A DNA stretch of 64,000 nucleotides, taken from the NCBI GenBank assembly GCA_025677825.1, contig JAIXMO010000007.1, forward strand, positions 744,001 to 808,000, written 5' to 3'. This DNA is from Helicostylum pulchrum (lineage: Eukaryota; Mucoromycota; Mucoromycetes; Mucorales; Mucoraceae). Positions 23,646-37,488 of this stretch are shown here, piece after piece. A program made the translations under genes and the position numbers. Every line of letters starts with the position of its first letter. Position 1 is the stretch's first letter. Below the pieces are notes generated by a model that worked only from the letters and a program-made list of their open reading frames with translations, made no database searches and had not been told where the DNA came from.

Positions 23646-25072
23646 ATGGGAACTCCAGATGAATGGTTAGATACTGTTCGTAAATGTGAATACTTGCCAG
23701 AACAAGATATTAAGAAATTATGCGAGATGGTAAGTTAACAATACACTCCACACAAGCACACACACACACAAAATATTTACATTATAACAATTAGGTAAAA
23801 GAGTTATTAATGGAAGAATCAAATATTCAACCTGTTCAATCACCCGTTACTGTTTGTGGTGATATTCACGGTAAATATATAGTCTCCTATTCATCTTTTT
23901 CCTCCCCCCTTAAAAAACTAATGTTTCTTCTTTTTTTTTAGGTCAGTTTTATGATCTTTTAGAATTATTTAATGTAGGTGGCGATGTTAAAGACACCAAT
24001 TACATTTTCATGGTAGGACTTATTTCAGCAGCGTATATATAAAAACATGTATTCAAGTTGTACTTATCAGCAGGTTGTTAGGGTGATTACGTAGATCGTG
24101 GTTACTTTAGTTTAGAAACATTTACTCTTTTAATGGTATTAAAAGCAAAGTAATGTACCTTTTTTTTTTACGACAAAAAAACTCCATTTTATTAACTCTT
24201 CAAAAAAAAAAAAAAATAGATACCCTGACAAGATTACGTTATTAAGAGGAAACCATGAGAGTAGACAAATTACACAAGTATACGGTTTTTACGGTAAAAA
24301 AAAAAGAGAGAGAATAGAGAGATAGGTAACATATATTTACGTTTTTTTCTGTGTGCGGTAATAGACGAGTGTCAAACGAAATATGGCAATGCTAATGTTT
24401 GGAAATACTGTTGCTCTGTTTTTGATTACTTGACTTTAGCCGCAGTAAGTACATATATATATATATGTATGTATTCAACATATAAATTAAAACGGAGGGA
24501 ACTTTAGATTATCGATGGAACAATTTTATGTGTTCATGGTGGATTATCGCCTGATATTAAAGCACTTGATCAAATGAGAACAATTCATCGTTTACAAGAG
24601 ATTCCCCACGAAGGATCGTTTTGTGATTTAATGTGGTCTGATCCTGATGATATAGAGACATGGGCAGTGAGTCCTAGAGGAGCAGGTTGGTTATTTGGCG
24701 GTAAAGTGACGAGTGAGGTAAAGTATTTTGAAAAATGAAGCTCTTTTTTTCTTTTTTTAATTTTTAAACCGTTTTGTATAGTTTAATCATATTAATGGAT
24801 TGTCATTAATTGCAAGAGCTCATCAATTGGTACAAGAAGGATACAAGTATATGTTTCCTAACGATGAATTGGTAACCGTTTGGTCTGCACCTAATTACTG
24901 TTATCGTTGTGGCAATGTAGCTTCTATTATGGAAGTACGTGATAATGAAACGAAGTTCAAGATATTTGATGCTGTTCCTGATCAAGATCGATTTGCACCA
25001 TTCTCTGTAAGAAACGGTATGAATGGTGGTGGATCAAAGATGGGTGGCACTGGAGGCCAATACTTTGTATAG
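23646..25072 (+). CDS. Serine/threonine protein phosphatase, PP6/Sit4 type catalytic subunit
   Basis: PP2A-like phosphatase of the PPP6C/Sit4 branch, acting with SAPS subunits in cell-cycle and nutrient signalling. Eight exons: 23646-23729, 23795-23870, 23942-24012, 24082-24149, 24220-24293, 24365-24444, 24508-24717, 24782-25072; 317 aa, the usual size. All metal-binding and catalytic motifs are present: GDIHG, GDYVDRG, LRGNHE, the second-half LCVHGGLSP, and the C-terminal YCYRCGN. The N-terminal block [23 protein letters not shown] and the [20 protein letters not shown] region favour PP6 over PP2A or PP4. The C-terminus ends QYFV rather than the PP2A YFL tail and follows an unusual Gly/Asn-rich stretch ([15 protein letters not shown]). 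Confidence 0.95.
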
Positions 25073-25280
25073 TTTAGTCTCTTTCTTTTTTTATTAATAA
25101 TACTATCTCTCTCTTTATTTCGTTATTATAATAAGAGGGTTTTTTTTTATGCTAAACTTTATAGCATGTGATCTGCTTTGTGGCTTTATGACCAATTTGT
25201 TGTATCGTCACACTAAAAAGTCTTGTTTTTTTCATGTACGTTTTACTTGGTCTTTTTGTCTCAACCACCTATTTTTTATT

Positions 25281-27098
25281 ATGAATAATCCAATACTCTT
25301 GATTGTGGTAAACTTTTTAGTTTTTGCAGCTAAAAAAAAATACTGAGCTAATCTCTTTACTCTTCTTAGAACTCATTAAGAGACGAATTAACTTGTGGCA
25401 AGTTAACCAATTACAGAAAAGAAAAAAAAAGAAAAGCTAAACCACCCCCCTTATTTTTTCGTAGCTTTATGTCAAGACGTTTTTGAGAACCCTCAATCTG
25501 CTATACCATGCCTTCACACATTTTGTTTAGACTGTGTCAGCTCTATACCAAAGTACGCTTTTTTTTTAAGAAAAAAATATCCGTGATAAACTACTAACGA
25601 AAAAATTAGCGAGGAAGGCACATTCGCTTGTCCTATATGTCGAAGCGCTGTCAACCACTATGTAAATAATTACACTACCCGAAATTTCCTTGACATATTT
25701 AAAAAGGCACAAGATTATTATGAAGATCAAAATACACCTACTGAAATCATTGAAAGTTTAAATGTAAGAATTTTGACTCTAGGAAGCATATACATATATA
25801 CTGACCCATTTATTTATTTATTGCTAGATTGATAACATATCTGGGGGTTCTTCTTCGTCTTCTGTGCAAATAACGTAATATACATGTATTTTTTTTTCTT
25901 TATCTTTTGCATATTTATTAACATCATTTGTAGTGCCGCTAATGATTCCAATATCAAAACACCATGTAGATCATGTCAACCATTCAACGGTACGAATTAT
26001 ACCTGTCGTTTACCAATTTCCGATTCCCAACAAACAGGTTTTGGGCATATTTTTTGTGGTTTTTGCTCTGAATATTTACCAGCACGAGGATCCAAAGGAA
26101 ACGAACCAGCTATTAACCAGTGCTGTCAGTTATTTTTACTTTTTTTTTTAAAAAAAAAAGAAATTGTATTTATATATTTATGTGTTTAGGTAGCTTTTGT
26201 GGAATTGTAGCGTGCGATAAATATTGGGGATGTAAGAATAGAAACAAGTCAGCGAAACTATATGTGCTTAGTGGTAAATAGAAATATGTGATTTAACTTA
26301 CATGCAAAACTAATCAAGTTTTATTAGAAATTACTTCGATAAAGCAATATTTAATTGATATTGAAAGTATTGATGCACTAGACGATGGACATTTGAATCA
26401 ACATGAAATTAGGTTACTTGAAGACTATTTAGAACGAAGTCAGTTATCTTGGTCAGAAGCTTGGACAACATGCTTAAATGATTTTAATGATAACCATTAC
26501 ACAACAGGAATTGCAAGAAGAATGACCCCATTAGCACTTCAATTATACAACACACGTCGTATTTCAACTGGAAGTGATAATGAAGAGGAAGAAGGAGAAG
26601 AGGAGGAAGATACTTACTACGATCGAATGGGTGAAGAAGGTATTTTACCCTCTAATCATTTACTTGCATGTTATAGTTGTGCTGTAACTATTGTTAATGG
26701 TCAATTCTATGGATATTGGAGAGATGCGTTAGCAAATGGTTTAGCCAGAGGTAAAATAATCTCTTTTATTTCTGTTAAAGCGAGTATTTAATTATTGTTA
26801 TTTTTACAAGTAGATTTAAGAGATTCATGTCCTCAAGGTGTATTATGTGAATCACAGTGGAGAACCGAAAGTAAGTTTTTTTTATATATGCATAACACAA
26901 TTTCTTTTAATAAATAATAAACAACAAAAAAGCCCACGCGAGGAGATTGTGCCACATTGAAACAGCAGGTAGTTATACACAAATATTGACAACTGAAATA
27001 TAAAGACGCAACTCACATTTCTACTTTATATACGCATATATATAGAGCTTACATCTAACCGAACCTCTAATGAATTTTACGAATATTATGACGCATAA
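25281..27098 (+). CDS. CHFR-type E3 ubiquitin ligase (RING, Cys-rich, PBZ-like finger), no FHA domain visible
   Basis: CHFR is a mitotic checkpoint ubiquitin ligase with FHA, RING and a C-terminal Cys-rich region with a PAR-binding zinc finger. Here a C3HC4 RING is assembled over three exons (CALCQDVFENPQ, PCLHTFCLDC, CPICR). Then come the CHFR Cys-rich pieces TPCRSCQPF, CGFCSEYLPARGS, CGIVACDKYWGCKN, a helical segment with LEDYLERSQLSWSEAW, and a final C-x5-C-x8-H-x5-H finger (SCPQGVLCESQW...THARRLCH) that fits PBZ spacing. The exon before the RING ends at a GC donor (G|GCAAGT at 25398), which restores the first RING cysteine pair. The N-terminus is uncertain: I used the ATG at 25281, giving MNNPILLIV before the RING exon. 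Only about 200 bp remain to the upstream phosphatase stop, too little for an FHA domain. The stop lies 15 bp from the convergent PLC-X-like stop. Confidence 0.8.
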
Positions 27099-27113
27099 AA
27101 TATTATTTTTTTA

Positions 27114-28504
27114 TTAAAGTTCATCTCTTGTTACACGTATTTCATCCTTGAATAAAGAAGAAGGAGCAATAGGCATATAATTGCCACTCCATTTCTGGTA
27201 ATTAAGATCCATCATACGACCTTCCAACTCTTTCCAATACGCTAATTGATCTTGATAATTATCAACAGACACAAACGAAAAGAAAGTATTAAGTGGTGAA
27301 TCATTCAAGTTACATCCTGAACGACTTGTAAATAAATCTTCAAGTACATTAGGTGTAACAATAAACTCATTACTACGATTAAAAAAAAATTTAGTATTTA
27401 GTATTTTCTTCTCGCTTATAAAATTAACTTACTCTGCATGTAAATAAGCTTCTAGTCCAATACCTCCTGCTGGAATTCTACATTGTTTATTTACAATCTT
27501 CTTGAGTTCATCAAAAGACTCGACCTTGCTACCCTTTTGAGCTGATCTCCAGAAAGCAGGAGAAAAGTAAGAGGCGGTATATCCACGTGCTTTAGTAATA
27601 CTGTCATCAATACTAATATGGAATTTAGTACGAACACCCACAACTTCTCCGTCACCGACCCACTGTGACATTTCAGGGTCATAATTGACAACTTCCCCCA
27701 TAGAAGGCCAACGGCTTTTTCCCTGTTTAAATACTTGAACAAAAGGGCACTACACACACACACACACAAAATAAATAAAGAATAAATATATATATTTATA
27801 TATATGTATATGTATACCTCTGTTTTAACATATTCATTTGTACCAGGAGTTAACTCAGTATGAATTTTACATCTTTCATCAATCAACTCTTCCAACTCCT
27901 TTGTATCAACAGGCTGTTTAACATTTTCTGATTTAAGATGCAATACTAAAAACTGTTCCACATTCTCACGAGAGAACTTGAGGATAGATTCCATAACGTC
28001 TGCGAAAGTAAGACCGGAAACTGTAGAATCATAACTGGAACACACAACTACCTTTTCATCGCTACAACAAAAATAAATCATTAATACAAACTCTTTTTCT
28101 TTACGTTATAAACTAGTAAGCCTTACTCTTTACATAAATTAATATCCAAGTAACGAATACCATCCTCTAAAAGTTCAGGAATATCTTGTTTCTGACTCGA
28201 CTTTTCAAAAACGTGTGAACCAGCATTATGAGCACCAAGATAAAACGCTTGGTTAATAGGTAAATGTCTATACTGAGGGAACCCATTACAAGGTAAAGGC
28301 CCATCAGTTACTTCTGTAAATCCATAGTCTGCACTATACAAAAAGGGTAAATATAAGGGAGAAACAAACTTTTTTTTTTTTTTTTTTTTTTGCAGCCTAC
28401 TCTGAGTCATCGTCAAAGAATTCGAAACTAAAGTCATCGTCGTATTGAGCTGAAACACCAGCTAAAACTAAAACAGTTGCTAATAAAGGAGACCAGACTT
28501 TCAT
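27114..28504 (-). CDS. Secretory-pathway PLC-X-like phosphodiesterase-fold protein with C-terminal RDEL
   Basis: Exons 28401-28504, 28127-28333, 27818-28061, 27433-27749, 27114-27372 (minus) give 376 aa. The signal peptide is clear (KVWSPLLATVLVLAGVSA). An acidic stretch (DDDFSFEFFDDDSD) follows. The body fits the PI-PLC X / PLCXD-like fold: PINQAFYLGAHNAGSH holds the first catalytic-type histidine, and LLEDGIRYLDINLCKD is the conserved barrel strand. Where fungal relatives usually have a CH-containing strand, this protein reads KVVVCSSYD, so the second histidine appears replaced. Later, FLVLHLKSEN and the VRTKFHIS region fit the barrel. The protein ends TRDEL, a K/H/RDEL-type ER-retrieval signal, suggesting an ER lumen resident rather than an exported enzyme. 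It may be non-catalytic. Family assignment is good; function is inferred. Confidence 0.82.
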
Positions 28505-30543
28505 TATTTATTTAGTTTTTGAAGAAACAGTTCCCGCTATATTTTAATTTCATTATCTAACGAAAAAAATTGAGGAGCGTAAAAAAAGTCACTGGATTTC
28601 AGCCTTACCATATTGGGTTACAGAAATCTGATTCGCCTGGTACAGAAAACTTAAAGGATTTTATTGGATAGTTTTCCCCCTTCAAAAAAATAAATCTAGC
28701 GAAAAAAATAAGAAAAAACGCCTTCATTTTTTTGTTTATACACTTGAAATCGGATACTACTTCGTTTATCTATAACTTCATTAGGTGTATTATTTTTAAC
28801 TGGTATACTTCTTCAGCGGGTTACCACACATACTGGCGGCCAGGTGTGTCTAAATTGAATGGTGCGGCATCTTCTCTTTAGTCGGTAACTCGCACTGGGT
28901 CAATCCTGTCTTTTGTTGAGGTAAATATACATTTATTGTTTGAATTTAATGACTAATGTGTATATCCTTAACTTCAATACGTGTACTACTTCTATCTATC
29001 TAATACAGTATACTTGATTGATGATGATTTATATTTTACTAAAAAGAAGGTCTGAACTAAATTTACCTCATACTGGCTATGTTAATGAGAAGTCCGAATA
29101 TCAAGGTGTCATGTTAATTACCATTTTAACAAGGATAATAATAAAGCTTTTATTCGTCTGAATCTCGTTAAAATGTTTTCTTTTTTTCAAAGGAGATCGA
29201 AGTTAGTGAGAATACTTCACTTGAGCACATTCGAACTTTTATCCAGAATTCAGTTAAGTTTTAATTATCCAGGCAATTTAATGTCACGTATGTTTCGAAA
29301 AAGTGGGAACTACAATTATAACAGAGTTTCATTAAACTATGATTCAGATGGCGCTGACACAGAGATGTATATTTAACTCTTGCTACTGTGACTATAACGA
29401 TAATATACATGCGATTTTTATGTTATACAGTACCATCACCTAAGATCACATTAAATGACAAACATGTGATTGAATTAATGAGAAAAAGGTGTTATGAATT
29501 TTTTTTTTACTTGACTTATTAGGTGACGATAAATAATACCGAAACAGTTATATGGTTCGCATTATGACATGTCTTTTGAGGCGTGGATCGGGCGAATCTT
29601 CACTTTAATACAAGTTTCACACTTGAATAAAATGTGATATGTACGCTTTGATCCGGAAACTGTAATACTATTCTACCGTGCAAACAAATGTTAAAAATAG
29701 TTTGCCAAGTCATTCAGAAATAATACCCTCACAGTAAAGTATTCGCTCCAGCTATATAACGAAGACATCACCAAACAAGCGAGAAATTTTACCAGCAAGG
29801 AAAGACGACCTTACATGTAAGAAAATACATTACCAACAAAGAGATACATAATCAATAAGGAAAGACATTGCCAACGAGGGAAGGCTTATCAAGGGTCAGT
29901 TCTTAGTTCAGGTATACCAACATAACAATAGTTAGAAAAGCCAACCAGTAAAAGAAAGTTAACCAGTATAAATTAACCATTTAATTAGAAAGCACCACCA
30001 AGAAACCATTAATACATAAACCATCAGTGTAAAAAGAGAGACCATCATACGATTTACTGCGTATGTATCAGTGTAAAGTCCAACAGTTAAAGTGTCTGTA
30101 TTATTACCATGTGTAGTTTGTATTCCAAAAAAAAAATTGAGCTACGTATAAACGTAACTATTTATTTATTGGAAGCAAACTTAGAAGTGTGTGTTATGAA
30201 AAGAGAGTGTTGAATGGCCTAAGTCAAGTAAAAAAATCATCGCACCTTTACTCATTCATCCAATCACATTTTTTGCGATCTCAGGTGATGATGTTGTATA
30301 GCAATAGTTTAGCGTTTGAATTGCTTTTTCATGTTTTGGGTATATCATTTTTTTTTTTTTGACATGTACAGCTTTGGTTAAGTTGCAGTTGCATAAGAGG
30401 AACAGAAGAAAGAGTATTGTTTAACTGAGTTTTATTTATTATCACAAAGGATATACATATTATTGATATGGTAGAATATATAAGAGTACGAGATAAATGT
30501 AATAAGACTCTTTCAACTGATACGACTATAGTTTTTGTAAATT
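28505..30543. other. 2 kb non-coding region with degenerate short repeats
   Basis: No supportable gene. A 67-codon open frame at 29173-29376 (+) has no recognisable family and no supporting neighbours. Between about 29750 and 30060 the + strand has many imperfect copies of a motif resembling ACCAnCAAnGAAAGAC or AACCAGTA at irregular 20-35 bp spacing, suggesting an eroded minisatellite. Confidence 0.45.
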
Positions 30544-32462
30544 TTATAATAACAAATCCTTAGGGATAATAATCGGTGCACTAGGTTTTCGACTCGGAAA
30601 CCAGGTACCTCTCGTCCATTTACTTTCAATTTCAACATCGTCGTAAGATGGTGACCTTTCGTATGACATACTCCTCCTCTTAATTCTTCTTGCTTCTTTC
30701 TCCAGAGACTTAGACAAAGTAATAGCATTCTTCACGGTATGATACTAATAACTATGGGATTTTAAATTATTTATTTTTACGAACTTTTTTCAAAGATTTA
30801 CTTTAATATACTTTAATCGAGGTATCATCTTCTTCCTTAAATCACTCAAGCAATTAACGTGGGTAGGTATATCGACGGAACCAATATGTTGTACAGTATA
30901 TAATCCAGGAGCGAAAAGTTTCATTATCTTAACTTCACCATCTAAGCCATTGAATTGGAAGCTTGGTACGATTAATCTTCGTATTTCGCGACAGTCGACA
31001 TACTTTTGATTAGCAATATGATCCAAGATAACTTTTGATTCTCTTAGTACTTTCAGGTGGTCGGAAGTGAATTTTGGAGGTCCAAGTTTATTATTGGCGA
31101 ATTCAGCAGCTAATACATCGTTCATACTATCATTAGCTTTGGTAATTACACGGAGATCGACTCGATCCCCTAAAACATCTTCCTCAGGTAAAGATCTTTT
31201 TTTAGCCGTAGCTGACATTTGAGAGATGGAATCACCCCTAAATATGTAGGTTAGCAGCAAGATATGATTTTAATTTCAAAAAAGAGCCCTGACCATTTCA
31301 AAATCAAATCGTCGTCGTTAAAAATCGCAGCCATGATAGGTGTCCAAGCTTCATTGACGAAATCTTGTTCCGTGGCATTCTTAGATCGTTCATTTTTCAG
31401 AATAGAATTATTTCTATGTAATAAACGAATTCTATTAAAAGCGTTAAATCAAATAGAGCCATTTTTATACATTTTTTTCACCCTTACATATGGGCATATA
31501 TCTCGAAAAAAGATTCTTTAGGTGTGAAAGCATGTTTAGCCTGAACCTTCAAACATAGTTGATAAGCTCGTTTCAAGTCTTATTTGGCTATCTATCAATA
31601 TACTCAACTTAATGGTGGTCCAAGTTAGCAATAGTAAACATACGTACATTTTCAATATCCTTCAAGTCTTCTTCAACATCATCAGGCAGTGGTGACATTT
31701 CACGAGGTTCATAGACTAAGTTTTTCAGTTGTTGCCACGATGATCCTGGGAACAAGGACCTTTGTGAATCCGGAGCATTGTGATTGTTTGACAGATCAAT
31801 GATTGAGTTTAAACCAAGATACACGGTGTCTTTCGCGTCTCCGCTCAAGTTTGAAAATGTTCTTGCAGCTTTAGTTAATTTTACCGCTTCCGATTTGAGA
31901 GTGGATCCAACACTCTTTTTCATTCCATCCAACATAACACCGTCAATTTCAAAGGCGTCTTCATCTTTAGTTGCTACGGGTTGTTTTTCTCTGGCTCTAG
32001 TGTTGTAACCTTTCAATAATACCGCACCAAATTGAGAACTGACAGCCTCTTGCACGTAGAACGCGTTTGATCAAATTGATATCTCAATTTTAAGGCATTC
32101 CAGTAATTGTTGACAGGAATACTACGAAAAATCTAAAAAAAAACAATAGTATCTTAATAAAAGTTATTTAAACATACAAAAACGTACTCGGAACTTACTC
32201 GAAACTGACTAATAGCAATTGCAGAAGCTAAATTCTTCAAACTACTTGCAGGATTTTCATCAAGAATCTCTTTAACAGCATCTTTAATCTCTTGCTCAAC
32301 TAAATCACGGTCATTTGGATTGGGTTGTAAGTCCTTTAAAAGCTCAATGAGATCAAAACGGGTGCCTGAACAATGAGCAGTTATGTATTCTTTTGCTATA
32401 ATTGATCTAGTGGGAGTTAATATTATCGTTTTTTTCAGGTTAGGTTTTATCACTTACGGCAT
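30544..32462 (-). pseudogene. Uncharacterised multi-exon gene of a lineage-type family, with one apparent frameshift
   Basis: Exons can be joined in frame from the ATG at 32460-32462 (MP, then SIIAKEYITAHCSGTRFDL) to the stop at 30544 (PSAPIIIPKDLLL). Splice junctions lie near 32457/32409, 32198/32135, 31640/31573, 31525/31445, 31295/31224 and 30797/30736. One junction fails: near 32065 the frame of YQFDQT must shift by one base to continue into FYVQEAVSSQFG. The shift is not in a homopolymer. The readable protein includes QDFVNEAWTPIMAAIF, LILKWGDSISQMSATAKK, GDRVDLRVI and FAPGLYTVQHIG. This recalls a family of repeated hypothetical proteins I associate with Mucorales, function unknown, but I cannot verify that here. 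It may be a recent pseudogene, a functional gene with an assembly error, or a non-ATG-started shorter product. Its neighbours are decayed transposon genes. Confidence 0.6.
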
Positions 32463-32699
32463 GTTATCAGTAAAAAGCGATAAATCCGAACAAAAGAAAA
32501 AGAGGAAAGTTACTTTTTAGTTATTTGTTGCATATAAACTTAAAAAAAAATCGCCAATTGAAACATATGAATGTATAAACTTTATACATCCAATGTAATA
32601 ATAAAATAAAATGATAAATATAAGATAAAAATAATAAACTAAACTAAAATTGTGTTAACGAAAAATTCTTTTATACCATGGGTGAGCGTGTATCACATT

Positions 32700-33720
32700 T
32701 TCAGTCTTCGTTTCGTCAACATTGGTATTACTTGTCGTACTTAAACTAATCCTAGTTGACTCCAATGTGATACGCTTTTTCGAACTAGAAAAAAGTGAAT
32801 TGCTAATGGCTGTAATGAAGGTTTGTAGTAAAATTTCTCGAAAGTGTTAGAGTTTAAACTCCAGTTTGCATGCTTCTTAACCTGCTCAATTGAATGTCCT
32901 AATTCCGCAGCTTTTGTGCTGGAGGCTGCCCTGATTTAATGTGCTTGATAAGCCTTAGTATCGATACCTGCCTCATCCATGGCCGCCTTAGCCCAGTTTG
33001 CTACAGTAGTTGGTCTGACTGAAGTAGATACTTTTGTAGTTGAATCAATATAAGTTAAGAACAAGTTGTGATCTTTCGGAAGTTCTTGTCTAAGCATAGC
33101 AATCCTGGTTATAAAAGTATATATAGTTTGGACCGGACATAAGTCTTCATCGTCAAACTTACCCAGCGTAATAGACTTGACTTGGCCTTCCTTGGGAGTT
33201 CTTGCATGAATACGAACACTTGATATCATATCACGATATTGTAATCTACCTATATCTGATCGTGGTCTCCACATGGTTGCCATACAAATCAATAATATAG
33301 TCTTCAGTTGTAATTGTTCTAAAGATAGATCCTTTGTTGGAGACATTTGTTTCTTGACATAATCCACTAAAATACTGATATCCCATGTTGCTAATTGTTG
33401 TTCAGTTGGTATCTTTACTTCTGAATTTCACTTGGCTGAGAAGAATTCTTTAATTAACGGCTATTCTGCAATTGGCGACTTGTTGCTGTGAATGATAGCA
33501 AATACAGAAGGATGGAAGAACGCAAAGTATTTAGTTGAGTACTGATGTGTTCTTTGTGGTCTTGTAAAAATTATAGTACTGTTTTAGTATCATACTCTAC
33601 TGGATCTTTAGGAGGTTTTTGTTGTTTACACCAATTTATCCAACTATTCCATCCAGCATCATAAATTTTTCGGATAGAGGGTCATATTTTCTTGTTCAAA
33701 AATTTTATCGTCTCTTCATT
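32700..33720 (-). pseudogene. Decayed tyrosine recombinase (Crypton/DIRS-type)
   Basis: The readable core is WRPRSDIGRLQYRDM (first catalytic Arg region of a tyrosine recombinase), then HARTPKEGQVKSITLG, LCPVQTIYTFI and VRPTTVANWAKAAMDEAG. Next comes KAYQAH, a stop codon, then IRAASSTKAAELGHS, so the H-x-x-R motif is interrupted by TAA at about 32936-32938. HANWS and FEKFYYKP supply the remaining His/Trp and Tyr positions. Upstream, IYDAGWNSWINWCKQQ fits a recombinase N-terminal domain but contains further stops (for example near 33580 and 33682). No terminal repeats were found by eye. This is a mobile-element remnant and cannot be active as written. Confidence 0.75.
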
Positions 33721-35100
33721 TAAACCATCTTGTAACCTGTGGTTGTCGATAATAGCCATGCGGCTAATGATCATTTCTGACTTATCTTCCAATATGCGTC
33801 GATAATAAGTTTTTTCTTCATCGGTATGAACTGGAAATATCGGTAAAAGTGTGTCTTGGCACTTAACAATAAAATTATATGCTGAAATTTGTGATTTAGA
33901 AACATGTGAAATCGGGACATAAAGATTAGAGACATCTTCAAAATATGCAGATATTTTTTCTTTGGGCATGTCCTTCGGGTCTACTCAAAGAATATTCTTC
34001 CAAAAGATTATCTGAAACGAATATCACGCCAAATTTCTCATTCGTAGGATTTCCACAGTAATGTATTGCATCACAATTTGGGTCATGGTATGAACCATAG
34101 GTCTTCATATCCAACATTGCTATTAAGTGGTTTATTCTCTGTATTAACCAAGGATTATAGTGACCGCGATGAATAGTTTTATACCTATTTTTTACTCCCT
34201 ACGTCTGTATTATGGAGCAATCCGTAATCACAAAGAGCATAATAAACAAATTCGACAGAACAATTCATAAAGCCAAATTTTCTTATAATATTGGTGTACC
34301 CCACCTTCAACAACATTCGTTCCTCTGACACATCGGTATATCTGTAGGACGTACTTATCTACTCTGACATTATGATACATGCTAATATCACTTACGTCAG
34401 ATATATGTCCAAGTCGTATAGATCTCAGCGCGCTTACGGCTTTTTTCTTAGCCAGTTCGAGAACATTTCAAGTTATGAAAATTAACAAACAGCTTCTTCA
34501 CAACATGATATACGATTTCAGGATCTGGCACTAATCGACGAACTCGGGCAAGAATCCAATCAGAATCATATTTCCAAGTATCATCTTAATTTTTACCCAT
34601 CGAAATTAATATTCCTTCGACTTTTCTCTTATCGGCGGAATCAAATATGACGATAGTAGCTTCACGAAATCTGTTAAAGAATTCTTTTGATGCTCCATGT
34701 TTCTACTGATGGGAATAATATCCATAATATGAAAAATATCTTTCAGTACACGACTTGCATACGTGCTTTAGGCTGTTGCGAAAATCCATTAACAATTAAA
34801 TGATTCTTTCTAACAGACAGGACATTTTAAAACATTTTGGATAAGATGATGAGGAATATAAAGTTGATCAGGCCCTTTTTTAGACATGTCGTAAAAGCAA
34901 AGCATAGTAGTGATTGTCCAACACGGATTGAGGTTGTACTCTGCTGGTCTACCACTCTTACGTAATCGTGCCCGAATCTTATCCAGTTCCTTGTCAATAG
35001 CACTAGAATTCAACTCATCCTCTTCTTCTGGATCGAATTCAAGTTCTGTTGATTTATTTATATTACCAATAAAGCTTAACTGTTCATCATCAATGTCTTA
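33680..35100 (-). pseudogene. Decayed transposase-like gene with RGTN..EGGVHQ motif
   Basis: Fragments in changing frames read in one order: acidic N-terminal piece, then LRKSGRPAEYNLNP and YIPHHLIQNVLKCPVC (a CxxC-bearing block recalling DUF6729-type domains). Next are DSDWILARVRRLVPDPEIVYH, YRCVRGTNVVEGGVHQYY, NRYKTIHRGHYNPWLIQRIN, and finally AYFEDVSNLYVPISH to EKTYYRRILEDKSEM. At least four frame changes and several stops separate them. The RGT-N-EGG-VHQ and RGHYNPW blocks are typical of a transposon-borne protein family common in fungi; the exact superfamily is a guess. It directly abuts the recombinase remnant on the same strand. The two may come from one composite element or two nested insertions. 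Confidence 0.6.
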
Positions 35101-35238
35101 AAAGGAAGAACACATGTTATTAATATTGTAGTCAGAATGAAATAAGGGAGTTCACGAAAAACCAGTCACTATTGAACTATTTTGCGTGCTTTTTTTTTTT
35201 GCTACTTTTTTTTTTCTTTCTTCCCCTCAAATTATTAA

Positions 35239-37488
<2,250 letters not shown>

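Noticed and set aside
25149..25346. In-frame upstream extension of the CHFR-like gene (MLNFIACDLLCGF...)
   Set aside because: Hydrophobic T-run translation with no FHA features. Kept only as a possible alternative N-terminus.
29173..29376. 67-codon frame in the 28.5-30.5 kb spacer
   Set aside because: No family resemblance, no flanking exons, unremarkable composition.
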